This document shows, in pieces, positions 39,095 to 46,772 of a DNA stretch of 51,779 nt. The first letter of the stretch is position 1. The number at the start of each line of letters is the position of its first letter. The notes beneath the pieces were generated by a model. The model did not search any database, was not told the DNA's origin, and saw only the letters and a program-made list of their open reading frames with translations. Both the position numbers and the translations under genes were made by a program. The stretch comes from Planctomycetota bacterium (GTDB taxonomy: Bacteria > Planctomycetota > UBA8742 > UBA2392): positions 1 through 51,779 of the forward strand of contig JAJVIO010000006.1 in assembly GCA_022071975.1 (NCBI GenBank), in the 5' to 3' direction.

Positions 39095-39562
39095 CGTGGG
39101 GCAGGCTGCCCGCCCAATACTGCGGAGTTAAGGCGTGTCGCGGCAGACTCCGACTTGCCGAAACTGACGGCAGTCAGGCGCGGAGCGCCGTAACAAATGT
39201 TAGCCCCCGCCGGTTGGCGCCCAGCGCAGCGAGGCGCCAACAAGGCGGGGGTTATCGGTAAGAGAAGATGAAGAGGCGCGGAGCGCCGACACAACGGCCG
39301 CTTGCGGCCGGATCGCACTCGCGGCAAGCACCGCGAGTGTGTCGGCGCTCCGCGCCTCCGACCATTCTTCTGCCGATTACCCCCACCGAACGCCAGAGGC
39401 GTTCGGTGGGGGCTTCCACTGTGCAGGCGCTCCGCGCCAAAAAACCAAAGCGATGACTGTTTCGCCTGACCCCGCAGTGTTGGCCTGCCATCCTGCCGCC
39501 GTACCCAAGGCAGGCTGCCTGCCCCGCGGGCGGCCACATGGGGCCGCCCCTGCGGGCCGCCA
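39095..39562. other. Gene-free 468 bp with a chain of hairpins
   Basis: Between the PA14 gene and the TPR gene, which converge. Holds three consecutive inverted repeats: an imperfect one at 39204-39251, nested element C at 39273-39358, and a perfect 15-bp stem at 39380-39394/39398-39412 (CCCCCACCGAACGCC). GTGGGGCAGGCTGCC-type sequence (39095-39112, 39510-39525), also found at 28360, flanks the chain. Confidence 0.8.
39273..39358. repeat. Nested double-hairpin element C
   Basis: Perfect 20-bp outer arms, GAGGCGCGGAGCGCCGACAC at 39273-39292 and its complement at 39339-39358. Inside are CGGCCGC/GCGGCCG (39295-39310) and CACTCGCGG/CCGCGAGTG (39316-39339). Same plan as elements A and B with unrelated sequence. 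Confidence 0.9.
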
Positions 39563-41125
39563 CTACCCCTCCATCGCCGCGAGCAGCCCGGGGCTCAACT
39601 CGAAGTATTCTTCCGGGCGCTCCGCCCTCAACTCCGCTAGCAAAGCCTGGCGCAGGCCGGGCGCGAACTCCTCTGGCCGGAAGCCATGGAACAAGGGCCA
39701 ATCCTCAGCCTGCTCGGCCAGACGGATCGCGGCCAGCACCTGGTCAATGGCGCCGCGCAGGCCCGGCCTGGCTTCCTCGGCCTCATCGCTGAGCAGCAAT
39801 TCGGCCTCGCTCACGGCCGCGCGGGCGCTGTCGATGTCGCGCACGGAAAGGGCGACGCGCGCCATCACGGGCAACAGGTACTTGATGCGCAGGGCGCGCG
39901 TGGGCGGGTGGTTCTTCTCGACGCGGCGCACGGTTTCGCGCACCTCGGGCAGGCGGCCCCTTACCAACTGCATCTCCGCCCAGGGCGCCAGGAACTCGTG
40001 CACCAGGGCGCCGTCGCCGTGGCCGCGCGCGAACTCAAGCGCCTCGCGGTAAGCCTGCGAGGCCTCTTCCAGCCTGCCCTGCACGGCCAGCACGTGTCCG
40101 AGACTGCGCACGGTGCGCATCTCGGATTCGCGCGCGCCGGTCTGCTGCTGCAGCTTGATGGCGTCGCGCAGGGTGGTCTCGGCGTCGTGGGGGCGATCCA
40201 GCATGGTGTACAGATCGGCCAGGTTCACCTGGCTGAGGGCGGCGTTCTGGCTGTCGTTGATGGCCGTGAAGACTTCAATGGCGCGCAGGAAGTGGCGCTC
40301 CGCCAGCTGCAGTCGGTTGTCATTGAAGTCCATCACTACCATGCCCAGCGTGTTGCAGATGCCCGCTTCTCCGGCGCGGTCCTGCTGGGCCTGCTTTTCT
40401 GCCAACAGCTCGGTGAGCAGTTGTTCCGCTTCGCGCAGGCGCCCTTCATGGCGCAGAATCGCGGCGATCACCATGCGCGCGCTGCCGGCGCCGGGCTTGT
40501 GGCCTTCCTGCTCGAACAGCTCCCGAGCGCGCTCGGCGGCCTGGTGGGCCGCTGCGTAGGCGCTGCGGCGCATCAGCACCTGGGCCAGCATGCCCTGTGT
40601 GCGGGCTTCGCCTTGGCGGTCGCCCAGCAGGCGGAACAGGTCGATGGCCTGCTCGGCCTCCTGCTCGGCGGTCTTGAGCTCGGACTTGCGCAGATGCAGC
40701 GCCGCGATGTTGCGGTGGATCTCTGCCAGGCCGGGGCGGTCATCCAGCTCGCGCAGCACCTCCAGCGCCGACTGAAGCCAGAAGCCGCCGTCCTCAAGAT
40801 CGCCCTGGCTGATGCGCATGCTGGCCAGCTCGCCCAGCATGCGGGCTTCAGCTGCTCGGTCGCCCAGTTTCAGGAAGCAGGCCAGCGCCGCGCGCAGGGC
40901 GCTCTCGGCCTCGGACATGCGGCCCACGCTGCGGTGCAGGTGGGCGAATGCCTCAAGCACCCGCGCCTGCGCCCGCGGCAACACCTGGTTGCGCATGGCG
41001 TCCAGGGCGAAGTTCAGCCGCCGCTCGGCCTCGGCCGGGTTGCCTGCGCGCACCAGCGCATCGGCCTCGGTGCAGTAGGCGGCTACTTCTTCGGGGATGT
41101 GTTCGATCTTGATTTTATGGGTCAT
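39563..41125 (-). CDS. Cytoplasmic TPR-repeat protein
   Basis: 520 residues, no signal or membrane segment. A series of about ten tetratricopeptide repeats runs through it, with typical pairs such as AGNPAEAERRLNFALDAM, VGRMSEAESALRAALACF, SELKTAEQEAEQAIDLFRLLG, ERARELFEQEG, NRLQLAERHFLRAIEVF and AVQGRLEEASQAYREALEFA. The layout with repeats of about 40 residues is that of LGN/TTC28-type TPR proteins that bind partner proteins. No effector domain visible. Divergent from the MuiA-like pair (178-bp gap). Confidence 0.8.
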   Translation of the reverse strand: MTHKIKIEHIPEEVAAYCTEADALVRAGNPAEAERRLNFALDAMRNQVLPRAQARVLEAFAHLHRSVGRMSEAESALRAALACFLKLGDRAAEARMLGELASMRISQGDLEDGGFWLQSALEVLRELDDRPGLAEIHRNIAALHLRKSELKTAEQEAEQAIDLFRLLGDRQGEARTQGMLAQVLMRRSAYAAAHQAAERARELFEQEGHKPGAGSARMVIAAILRHEGRLREAEQLLTELLAEKQAQQDRAGEAGICNTLGMVVMDFNDNRLQLAERHFLRAIEVFTAINDSQNAALSQVNLADLYTMLDRPHDAETTLRDAIKLQQQTGARESEMRTVRSLGHVLAVQGRLEEASQAYREALEFARGHGDGALVHEFLAPWAEMQLVRGRLPEVRETVRRVEKNHPPTRALRIKYLLPVMARVALSVRDIDSARAAVSEAELLLSDEAEEARPGLRGAIDQVLAAIRLAEQAEDWPLFHGFRPEEFAPGLRQALLAELRAERPEEYFELSPGLLAAMEG

Positions 41126-41302
41126 GGCTGCTGCCGGGGCGCTGCAAGCTTCAACTATAACGCTTCGCGGCGTTGGTGCGTTCCTGCGGCGCCGCGAGTG
41201 TGACGAATAAACGCACGCGGCGCTCCTTCTACCACGGGAAACGACGGGTCAACCGGAAATCACCGGAGCCAATTTCCCGACGCCTTTCTATATTGCGCCA
41301 CC

Positions 41303-43414
41303 ATGCAGCAGGGCATCCCATGTGAAAGCCGCATCAGCCGCGTGGTCGTCTACGCGCGCGGCGCCGTCGTGACCCGCACGGTCGAGCTGCCGGTCGGCAT
41401 CCCGCCCGAGGGTTGCGAGCTGGTGGTGGGGGGCGTGACCCCGCTGGCCGAGCCCGGCAGCGTGCGCACCAGCGTGGAAGGCGAACGCCGCGTCACCGGC
41501 GTGCAGGCGCCGCTGGCCTGGCCTTCCGCGCCGCAGCCCGCGGCGGCCGACACCGCCGCGATCGTGGCCAAACAGCGCGAGATCCGCCGCGCCAACCAGC
41601 GCCTTGAGCGCGTGCGCTTCCGCATCGAGCACCTGGAAGGCATCGAGCAGAACGCCAACCTGCAGGCCCCCAAGCGCCGCCCCGAACAGCCCCTGGTCGG
41701 TGTCAACGAGCGCCTGGGCGCCGCGCTGGAGACAGCCGACCTGGTGGCCGAGCTGCTGGGCAAGCTGGATACCGAGGAACGCGCCCTGCGCCGCAACCTC
41801 GAGAAGTTGAACACCGAGCTGGCCCAACTCAGCCAGCAGCGGCCGGCCGCGCCCCAAGGCGGCCCGCAGCGCCAGGTGCGCGTCGCGCTCGCCCCGGGCA
41901 GCGAGCATCTGCGCGCCCTCGAGATCAGCTACAACGTCAGCGCCGCCCGCTGGTGGCCGGCCTACGCCGCGCGCCTCGGCAACGGCGGCAAGAACGCCGA
42001 GTTCGCGGTCGAGGCCTTCGTCGCCCAGCAGACCCTCGAAGACTGGAAAGACGCGCGCATCAGCCTGTGCACGGCCGACATGGTCAGTGACCTGACGCTG
42101 CCCGAGCTGCAGTCGCTGCGGCTGGGGCGCGCGCAACCTGCGAAGCGCAGCGGCTTCCGCGAGCCGCCGGAGGGGCTGGACGCATTGTTCAGCGCGCACG
42201 ACCAGGCATTCGGCGGGCCGGGCATGCAGCCGCCCTCGGACCTGCGGCTGAGCACGTCCGCTTACACCGAAGCGCCTGTGCCGCAACCAAGCATGATCGC
42301 CTACGCGGAGCCGCCCGCAGCGAAGGCCGCAGAGAGCGGCGCCCTGGCTGACTACGACGAGATGGTGGCCGAGGACAGGCTTGAAGCCGGCGCCGAGTAC
42401 GAGGAACGCCCCGCCCGCCGCAACAAGGAAATGGCCAAGTCCCGCAGCGCCAGTGCCAAGAAGATGGCCGCGCCTCCGGCGGCCCCGGCCTCGGCGCCGA
42501 TGCGCTCGATGGCCATGGCCGACATGGCGGGCGGTGGCGCCGCCGGCATGGCGCCGCCCGAGCCGGAAGCAGAGCCGGAGCCCGAAGCCGGCATGGGCGA
42601 CCAGTGGCTCGACTTCGACGCGCTGGAGCTCGCCCACAACAACACCGCGCGCCGAGGCCGCCTGGTGCCGGTCGGCGCGGGCGCCTTCAGCGACGCCTGG
42701 CAGCTGCAGAACGCGATTGAGTCCCTGGGCGCGCCCAGCGGCGCCACGGACCCGCTGTATTCGCGCGGTATGTTCGACCACCAGTTCGAGGCCGACGGCC
42801 TGGTCGAGGTGCCCAGCGACGCCAGGCCCCAGCGCATACGGCTGCTGGCCAAAGCGGCGAAGTCGCGCATGGCGTTGCGCTGCGTGCCCCTTGAGGATGA
42901 GCGAGTGTTCCGCGAAGTCGAAATCGAGAACCCGCTGGAAGCCTCGCTGCTGCCCGGCCCCGTGGACGTGTTCATGGACGGCGCGCTGCTGATCACCAGC
43001 GCCATCCAGGCCACCGACCGCGGCGGCGCCATCCGCTTCGGCCTCGGCGAAGAGCAGCGCGTGCGCGTGGCCCGCAACGTTCGCGCCCGCGAGGAAACCA
43101 AGGGCGTGTTCGGCGGCAAAACCGCCATGGACCACGACGTCAGCCTGGAGTCCGCGTCGTCTCTGGCGGGTGACATTGAGCTTGAACTGGTAGACCGCAT
43201 CCCAGTCAGCGAAGACAAGGAAATCGTCGTCGAGCTGCTGGCCAGCGAGCCCAAGCCCGAACGCTACAACCAGCACGACCGCCAGCATCACCTGGACGGC
43301 GGCCTGCGCTGGAAACTGGCCCTGAAGGCGGGCGCCACGGCCGCGGTGAAGTTCACCTACCGCATCGGTTTCGACAAGGACTTCGAATTGGTGGGAGGCA
43401 ACCGCCGTGACTGA
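41303..43414 (+). CDS. MuiA-like protein (DUF4140/DUF4139), cytoplasmic form 1
   Basis: 703 residues. The start (ISRVVVYARGAVVTRTVELP) matches the DUF4140 N-terminus of 'mucoidy inhibitor A' family proteins. Then a coiled coil (VAKQREIRRANQRLERVRFR), YNVSAARWWPAYAARL (the DUF4139 entry motif), a disordered Ala/Pro/Glu/Met-rich insert (about 300-440) and the rest of DUF4139 (DHQFEADGLVEVPS, REVEIENPLEASLLPGPVDV, GFDKDFELVGG). No signal peptide, although many family members are secreted. The stop overlaps the start of the next gene by 8 bp. No clear ribosome site. Biochemical role of the family is unknown. Confidence 0.82.
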   Translation: MQQGIPCESRISRVVVYARGAVVTRTVELPVGIPPEGCELVVGGVTPLAEPGSVRTSVEGERRVTGVQAPLAWPSAPQPAAADTAAIVAKQREIRRANQRLERVRFRIEHLEGIEQNANLQAPKRRPEQPLVGVNERLGAALETADLVAELLGKLDTEERALRRNLEKLNTELAQLSQQRPAAPQGGPQRQVRVALAPGSEHLRALEISYNVSAARWWPAYAARLGNGGKNAEFAVEAFVAQQTLEDWKDARISLCTADMVSDLTLPELQSLRLGRAQPAKRSGFREPPEGLDALFSAHDQAFGGPGMQPPSDLRLSTSAYTEAPVPQPSMIAYAEPPAAKAAESGALADYDEMVAEDRLEAGAEYEERPARRNKEMAKSRSASAKKMAAPPAAPASAPMRSMAMADMAGGGAAGMAPPEPEAEPEPEAGMGDQWLDFDALELAHNNTARRGRLVPVGAGAFSDAWQLQNAIESLGAPSGATDPLYSRGMFDHQFEADGLVEVPSDARPQRIRLLAKAAKSRMALRCVPLEDERVFREVEIENPLEASLLPGPVDVFMDGALLITSAIQATDRGGAIRFGLGEEQRVRVARNVRAREETKGVFGGKTAMDHDVSLESASSLAGDIELELVDRIPVSEDKEIVVELLASEPKPERYNQHDRQHHLDGGLRWKLALKAGATAAVKFTYRIGFDKDFELVGGNRRD

Positions 43415-44963
43415 GCCCGCCGCAATCGCCACCAATGCCCGGCGCGTGGTGTTCTTTGAGGACCGCGCCGAGGTCACGCGCGTCGGCAAGGCCACGCTGA
43501 CCGAGGGCCGCCAGTGGGTGCGTCTGGCGGGCGCGACCATCTTGCTTGACGACCGCAGTGTGCAGGCCCGCGCGCTGAGCGACCGGGTGAAGGTGCTGTC
43601 GGCCCGCGTGGTGCGCCGCCTGCGCGGCGTGAGCGAGCTGAACGCCGAGCAAACCCGGGACCTGCAACAGGCCGTTCGCGAACTGGAGCAGCGGCTGCAT
43701 GAGCTGGAGCATGACCGCGCGCGGCACGATGAGCGCGGGGACTACCTGTCCGAGCTGATCCAGAACTGGTGCGCGACAGTGGCAACCGTACCCGCCCCCG
43801 GCGACGACAGCCCGCCGGCCGAGTGGGCCAGGGCCTGGCAGGCGCTGCTCACGCGCGACGAAGACTACCTCAAGCGCCGCGCCGAGCTGCTGGACCAGGC
43901 CGACGACCTGCGCACCGAGCTTAACCGCAAGCGCCACGAGCTTTCCACCGGGGCGCTGCAACGCACGCTGTTCGAGTGCTTTGTCGAGGTGCAGGTTGAC
44001 GCGTCAAGTATGGACGAGGTCGAGCTCGAGGTGAAGTACCGCACACCCTGCGCACTGTGGCGGCCGGAACACCTGGCGCGCCTCAACCAGGACGCCAAGA
44101 ACCCGCACGCGGGCGAGGTCGAGTGGACCACCTGGGGCGTGGCCTGGCAGCGCACCGGCGAGGACTGGGGCGACGTCGAGGTTGCCTTCAGCACCGCGCG
44201 CCCGGCCCAGGTGGCCGATGCGCCGGTGCTCGACGACGACAGGCTCAGCAAGCGCAAGAAGACCGCCGAGGAGCGCAAGCAGGTGGTGGTGCAGATGCGC
44301 GAGGAGCAGGTGAAAGATACCGGCGCCCGCGCCGAGGCCGAGATGCCGGGAGTTGACGACGGCGGCAAACCGCTCGAGTTCGCGCCCAAAGGCAGGTACA
44401 GCCTGCCCTCCAACGGCCAGCCCACGCGGGTAGAGATCGGCCGTCGCGTGATGAAGGCAGGCGTGGCCCGGGTGCTGATCCCGGAGCGCGCGCAGACGGC
44501 CTTCCTGAAGGCAGACGCAAACTGGGAAGGCGAAGCGCCGATCCTGGCCGGCCCGCTGCGCCTGGCGCGGGGCGGGTCGGTGGTGGGGCGCAGCCGCGCG
44601 AAGTTTGTAGCACCGGGCGAGAAGTTCGAGACCGGCTTTGGTCCGGAAGACGGCGTGCGCTGCAAACGCGCCGTGCGCGAAGAGCGCGAGACCGCCAAGC
44701 TGACGGGCAGCCAGACGATCAGCCGCAAGGTGACGCTCAGGCTGTCGAATCTCGGCGACAGCAAGCGAGAGTTGGAAATCACCGAGCGCATCCCGGTAAG
44801 CGAAATCGAAGGGCTTGAGGTAAAGCTGACCGAAGGCAAAGACTGGAAGCAGGACCAGGACGGCTACCTCAAGCGCACAGTGCAACTCGAACCCCGCGCC
44901 AACCTCACGCTCGACTTCAGCTACGAAATCAAAGCCAAATCCAACGTAGTCCTGCCGTTCTAG
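43407..44963 (+). CDS. MuiA-like protein (DUF4140/DUF4139), cytoplasmic form 2
   Basis: 518 residues, GTG start at 43407 with GGGAGG upstream, overlapping the previous gene by 8 bp (translational coupling). The same family plan in shorter form: ARRVVFFEDRAEVTRVGKAT, a coiled coil (QAVRELEQRLHELEHDRARH), then VQVDASSMDEVELEVKYRTP, AFSTARPAQVADAPV, PSNGQPTRVEIGRRV and a final RKVTLRLSNLGDSKRELEIT with NLTLDFSYEIKAKSNVVLPF. No signal peptide. The pair presumably forms a hetero-complex; that is an inference from coupling and shared ancestry. The stop TAG abuts a GGGACTGTCCCC repeat. Confidence 0.82.
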   Translation: MTEPAAIATNARRVVFFEDRAEVTRVGKATLTEGRQWVRLAGATILLDDRSVQARALSDRVKVLSARVVRRLRGVSELNAEQTRDLQQAVRELEQRLHELEHDRARHDERGDYLSELIQNWCATVATVPAPGDDSPPAEWARAWQALLTRDEDYLKRRAELLDQADDLRTELNRKRHELSTGALQRTLFECFVEVQVDASSMDEVELEVKYRTPCALWRPEHLARLNQDAKNPHAGEVEWTTWGVAWQRTGEDWGDVEVAFSTARPAQVADAPVLDDDRLSKRKKTAEERKQVVVQMREEQVKDTGARAEAEMPGVDDGGKPLEFAPKGRYSLPSNGQPTRVEIGRRVMKAGVARVLIPERAQTAFLKADANWEGEAPILAGPLRLARGGSVVGRSRAKFVAPGEKFETGFGPEDGVRCKRAVREERETAKLTGSQTISRKVTLRLSNLGDSKRELEITERIPVSEIEGLEVKLTEGKDWKQDQDGYLKRTVQLEPRANLTLDFSYEIKAKSNVVLPF

Positions 44964-45201
44964 GGACTGTCCCCGAAGTTGGGGACTGTCCCTGTAGTCG
45001 GACGCTGGACTTGGTTCACCGCTGCACAATCAGCGAATCACCAATTGGGCTGCGGCTTGGGCTGCATTGGTAATTGTGAATTGGTTATTGGTAATTCGCT
45101 GTTCAACAATCAGCCGGTTGCTTTGAGGCATTCGAAGACGGGGACAGTCCCCAACCAGCCTTCGCCAAGGCTTCGTCGGGCGGGCCTCGGGGACAGTCCC
45201 C
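44963..45201. repeat. Four GGGGACAGTCCCC-type palindromes in two opposed pairs
   Basis: GGGACTGTCCCC at 44963-44974 and GGGGACTGTCCC at 44981-44992; then GGGGACAGTCCCC at 45140-45152 and 45189-45201. The pairs are reverse complements of each other and bracket about 150 bp. Same family as 19856-19887. Confidence 0.88.
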
Positions 45202-45339
45202 GAACACGCAGACACCCGGCGCCCCAAACGCGCCGGGTGTTGCGTTTCACTGACCGGTGCGACGGTCGTGAGGTGAGTCAGAGCTCTGGGCGTGCTGCTG
45301 ACCCGTAGCCTGCTGTATCCTTACCCGCCTCCTTCCTGC
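44964..45339. other. Gene-free 376 bp after the MuiA-like pair
   Basis: Contains the two pairs of GGGGACAGTCCCC palindromes, an A+T-rich middle with an imperfect 'AATTGGTTATTGGTAATTCG' repeat (about 45070-45100), a GCCTTCGCCAAGGCTTCG fragment of the tRNA-side repeat family (45161-45178) and a terminator at 45212-45240. No gene seen. Confidence 0.7.
45212..45240 (+). terminator. Hairpin terminator
   Basis: ACACCCGGCG (45212-45221) with CGCCGGGTGT (45231-45240), followed by TGCGTTTC. It may serve the MuiA-like operon, though 250 bp of repeats lie between. Confidence 0.6.
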
Positions 45340-46713
45340 CTACGGCAGAGTGTGGTTCTTCAGGTTGTTCCAGATCTGGCTCAGGTGGGTCGTGGTGTAC
45401 GTGTGCCCACCACTGAACTCCGTGTAGTACAGGTTTGTGCCCAGGGTCCAGCCGGCGCTCTGGAAGGCCGTCTTGTCCTGCTGGGCGTAGGGCAGCAGCG
45501 AGTCCGTCGTCCCGATGTGGATGTCCACGGGGATGGTGCGGGTCGCGGCGGCCGGGGCGCCGCTGCCGGCCAGCGTCGCCAGCACACCTGCATTCACACT
45601 GTAGCCGGCGAAGAAGTCCGCGTTCTGCAGGGCCAGCGCGTGCAGGAAGTGGCCGCCAGCCGAGAAGCCCCAGGCGTAGATGCGGTCCTGGTCGATGTTG
45701 TAGGCGCCGAAGGCGTCGGTGATGATCGCGTTCAGGATTGCCGAGTCGTTGCCCGCCAGCCAGCCGCCGCCGCTGCCCGTGGCCGCCTGGGCGATCACGA
45801 TGAAGTCGTTGCTCGCCGCGACGGAGCCCCAATCGTTACGCGCGGCCTGGGCCGCCGCCGGCGCGGTGCCGGTTCCGCCCGCGCCATGGAAGGCGAACAT
45901 CACGGGCATGGCGCTGGAAGGCGTGTAGGTGGTGGGGATGTACAGGTAGTAGGTCTGCGTGCCAAGGCCGCTGACCGTAACGTTGCGCGACTGGTTGCCC
46001 GGGTAGGCGCCGCCGGAGCCGCCGCTGGGGTTGCCGGTGCCGCCGCCGGTGCTGGCCGCGCTAACCGAGATCGTCCAGGACTGCGAGGCCGACACCGCCC
46101 CGTCGCTGACCTGCAGGGTCACAGAGTGGTTGCCAACCTGCGAGCTCGAGGGTGTCCACTGCACCAGTCCCGTCGATGCTCCAACCGTCATGCCAGTGGG
46201 CTTGGTCGTGAGTGTCCATGTAAGCGTGTCTCCGTTCGGGTCGCTGGCTGCCGCCTGGTAGCTGTAGAGTTGACCTTCCGTGGCCGTGGTCGGGGCGCTG
46301 CTCGTGATCACCGGCGGCTGGTTGCCGCCGCCCGCGGCGCTGACGTTGATCGTCCAGCTCTGGGCCGTGGATGCCTGGCCGTCGTTGGCGCTCAGGCTCA
46401 CGTTGTGGCTGCCGACCTGCCCGGCGCTCGGCGTCCAGGTGACGAGGCCGCTTGCGTTGACGCTCATGCCGCTGGGCGCGATGCCGAGCGACCAGGTCAG
46501 GGGGTCGCCGTTGGCGTCGCTGGCCGTGGCCTGGTAGCTGTAGAGCTGGCCCACTACTGCGGCTGTCGGCGCCGTGCTGGTGAAGACCGGCGCGCTGTTG
46601 CCTGTGCCGCCGGTGGGGGGCAGGGTTGCGGCGCCGCCGCCTCCGCCGCCCGTGCACGCGCCCAGCGTCAGCACCGCCAGGCTGAGGATCCCGAGAATCA
46701 TGAAGTTGCGCAT
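45340..46713 (-). CDS. Lipoprotein with two Ig-like (He_PIG) domains and a PHB-depolymerase/feruloyl-esterase-type alpha/beta hydrolase
   Basis: 457 residues. A lipobox (LTLGAC, Cys at about 20) and a Gly-rich spacer, then two putative-Ig domains (about 40-125 and 130-220; LYSYQATASDANGDPLTWSL, LYSYQAAASDPNGDTLTWTL), then a catalytic domain (about 245-457) with VMFAFHGAGGTGTAP, GFSAGG (Ser near 350), GTTDSLLPY (Asp) and SGGHTY (His): a complete LpqC/esterase-like triad. Probably a cell-surface esterase for plant-wall esters, polyesters or similar. Lies 59 bp downstream of the related lipoprotein at 46773-48185, with a hairpin between. AGGAGA precedes the ATG. Confidence 0.85.
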   Translation of the reverse strand: MRNFMILGILSLAVLTLGACTGGGGGGAATLPPTGGTGNSAPVFTSTAPTAAVVGQLYSYQATASDANGDPLTWSLGIAPSGMSVNASGLVTWTPSAGQVGSHNVSLSANDGQASTAQSWTINVSAAGGGNQPPVITSSAPTTATEGQLYSYQAAASDPNGDTLTWTLTTKPTGMTVGASTGLVQWTPSSSQVGNHSVTLQVSDGAVSASQSWTISVSAASTGGGTGNPSGGSGGAYPGNQSRNVTVSGLGTQTYYLYIPTTYTPSSAMPVMFAFHGAGGTGTAPAAAQAARNDWGSVAASNDFIVIAQAATGSGGGWLAGNDSAILNAIITDAFGAYNIDQDRIYAWGFSAGGHFLHALALQNADFFAGYSVNAGVLATLAGSGAPAAATRTIPVDIHIGTTDSLLPYAQQDKTAFQSAGWTLGTNLYYTEFSGGHTYTTTHLSQIWNNLKNHTLP

Positions 46714-46744
46714 TTTGCTCTCCTGCCAAGTTTGGGTTGGCTTA

Positions 46745-46766
46745 CCCGCGCGCTTCGACGCGCGGG
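46745..46766 (-). terminator. Hairpin between the two lipoprotein genes
   Basis: Stem CCCGCGCG (46745-46752) with CGCGCGGG (46759-46766), loop CTTCGA. Directly after the stop of the upstream lipoprotein; no T-run, so it may attenuate rather than end transcription into the esterase gene. Confidence 0.6.
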
Positions 46767-46772
46767 CTTGAA

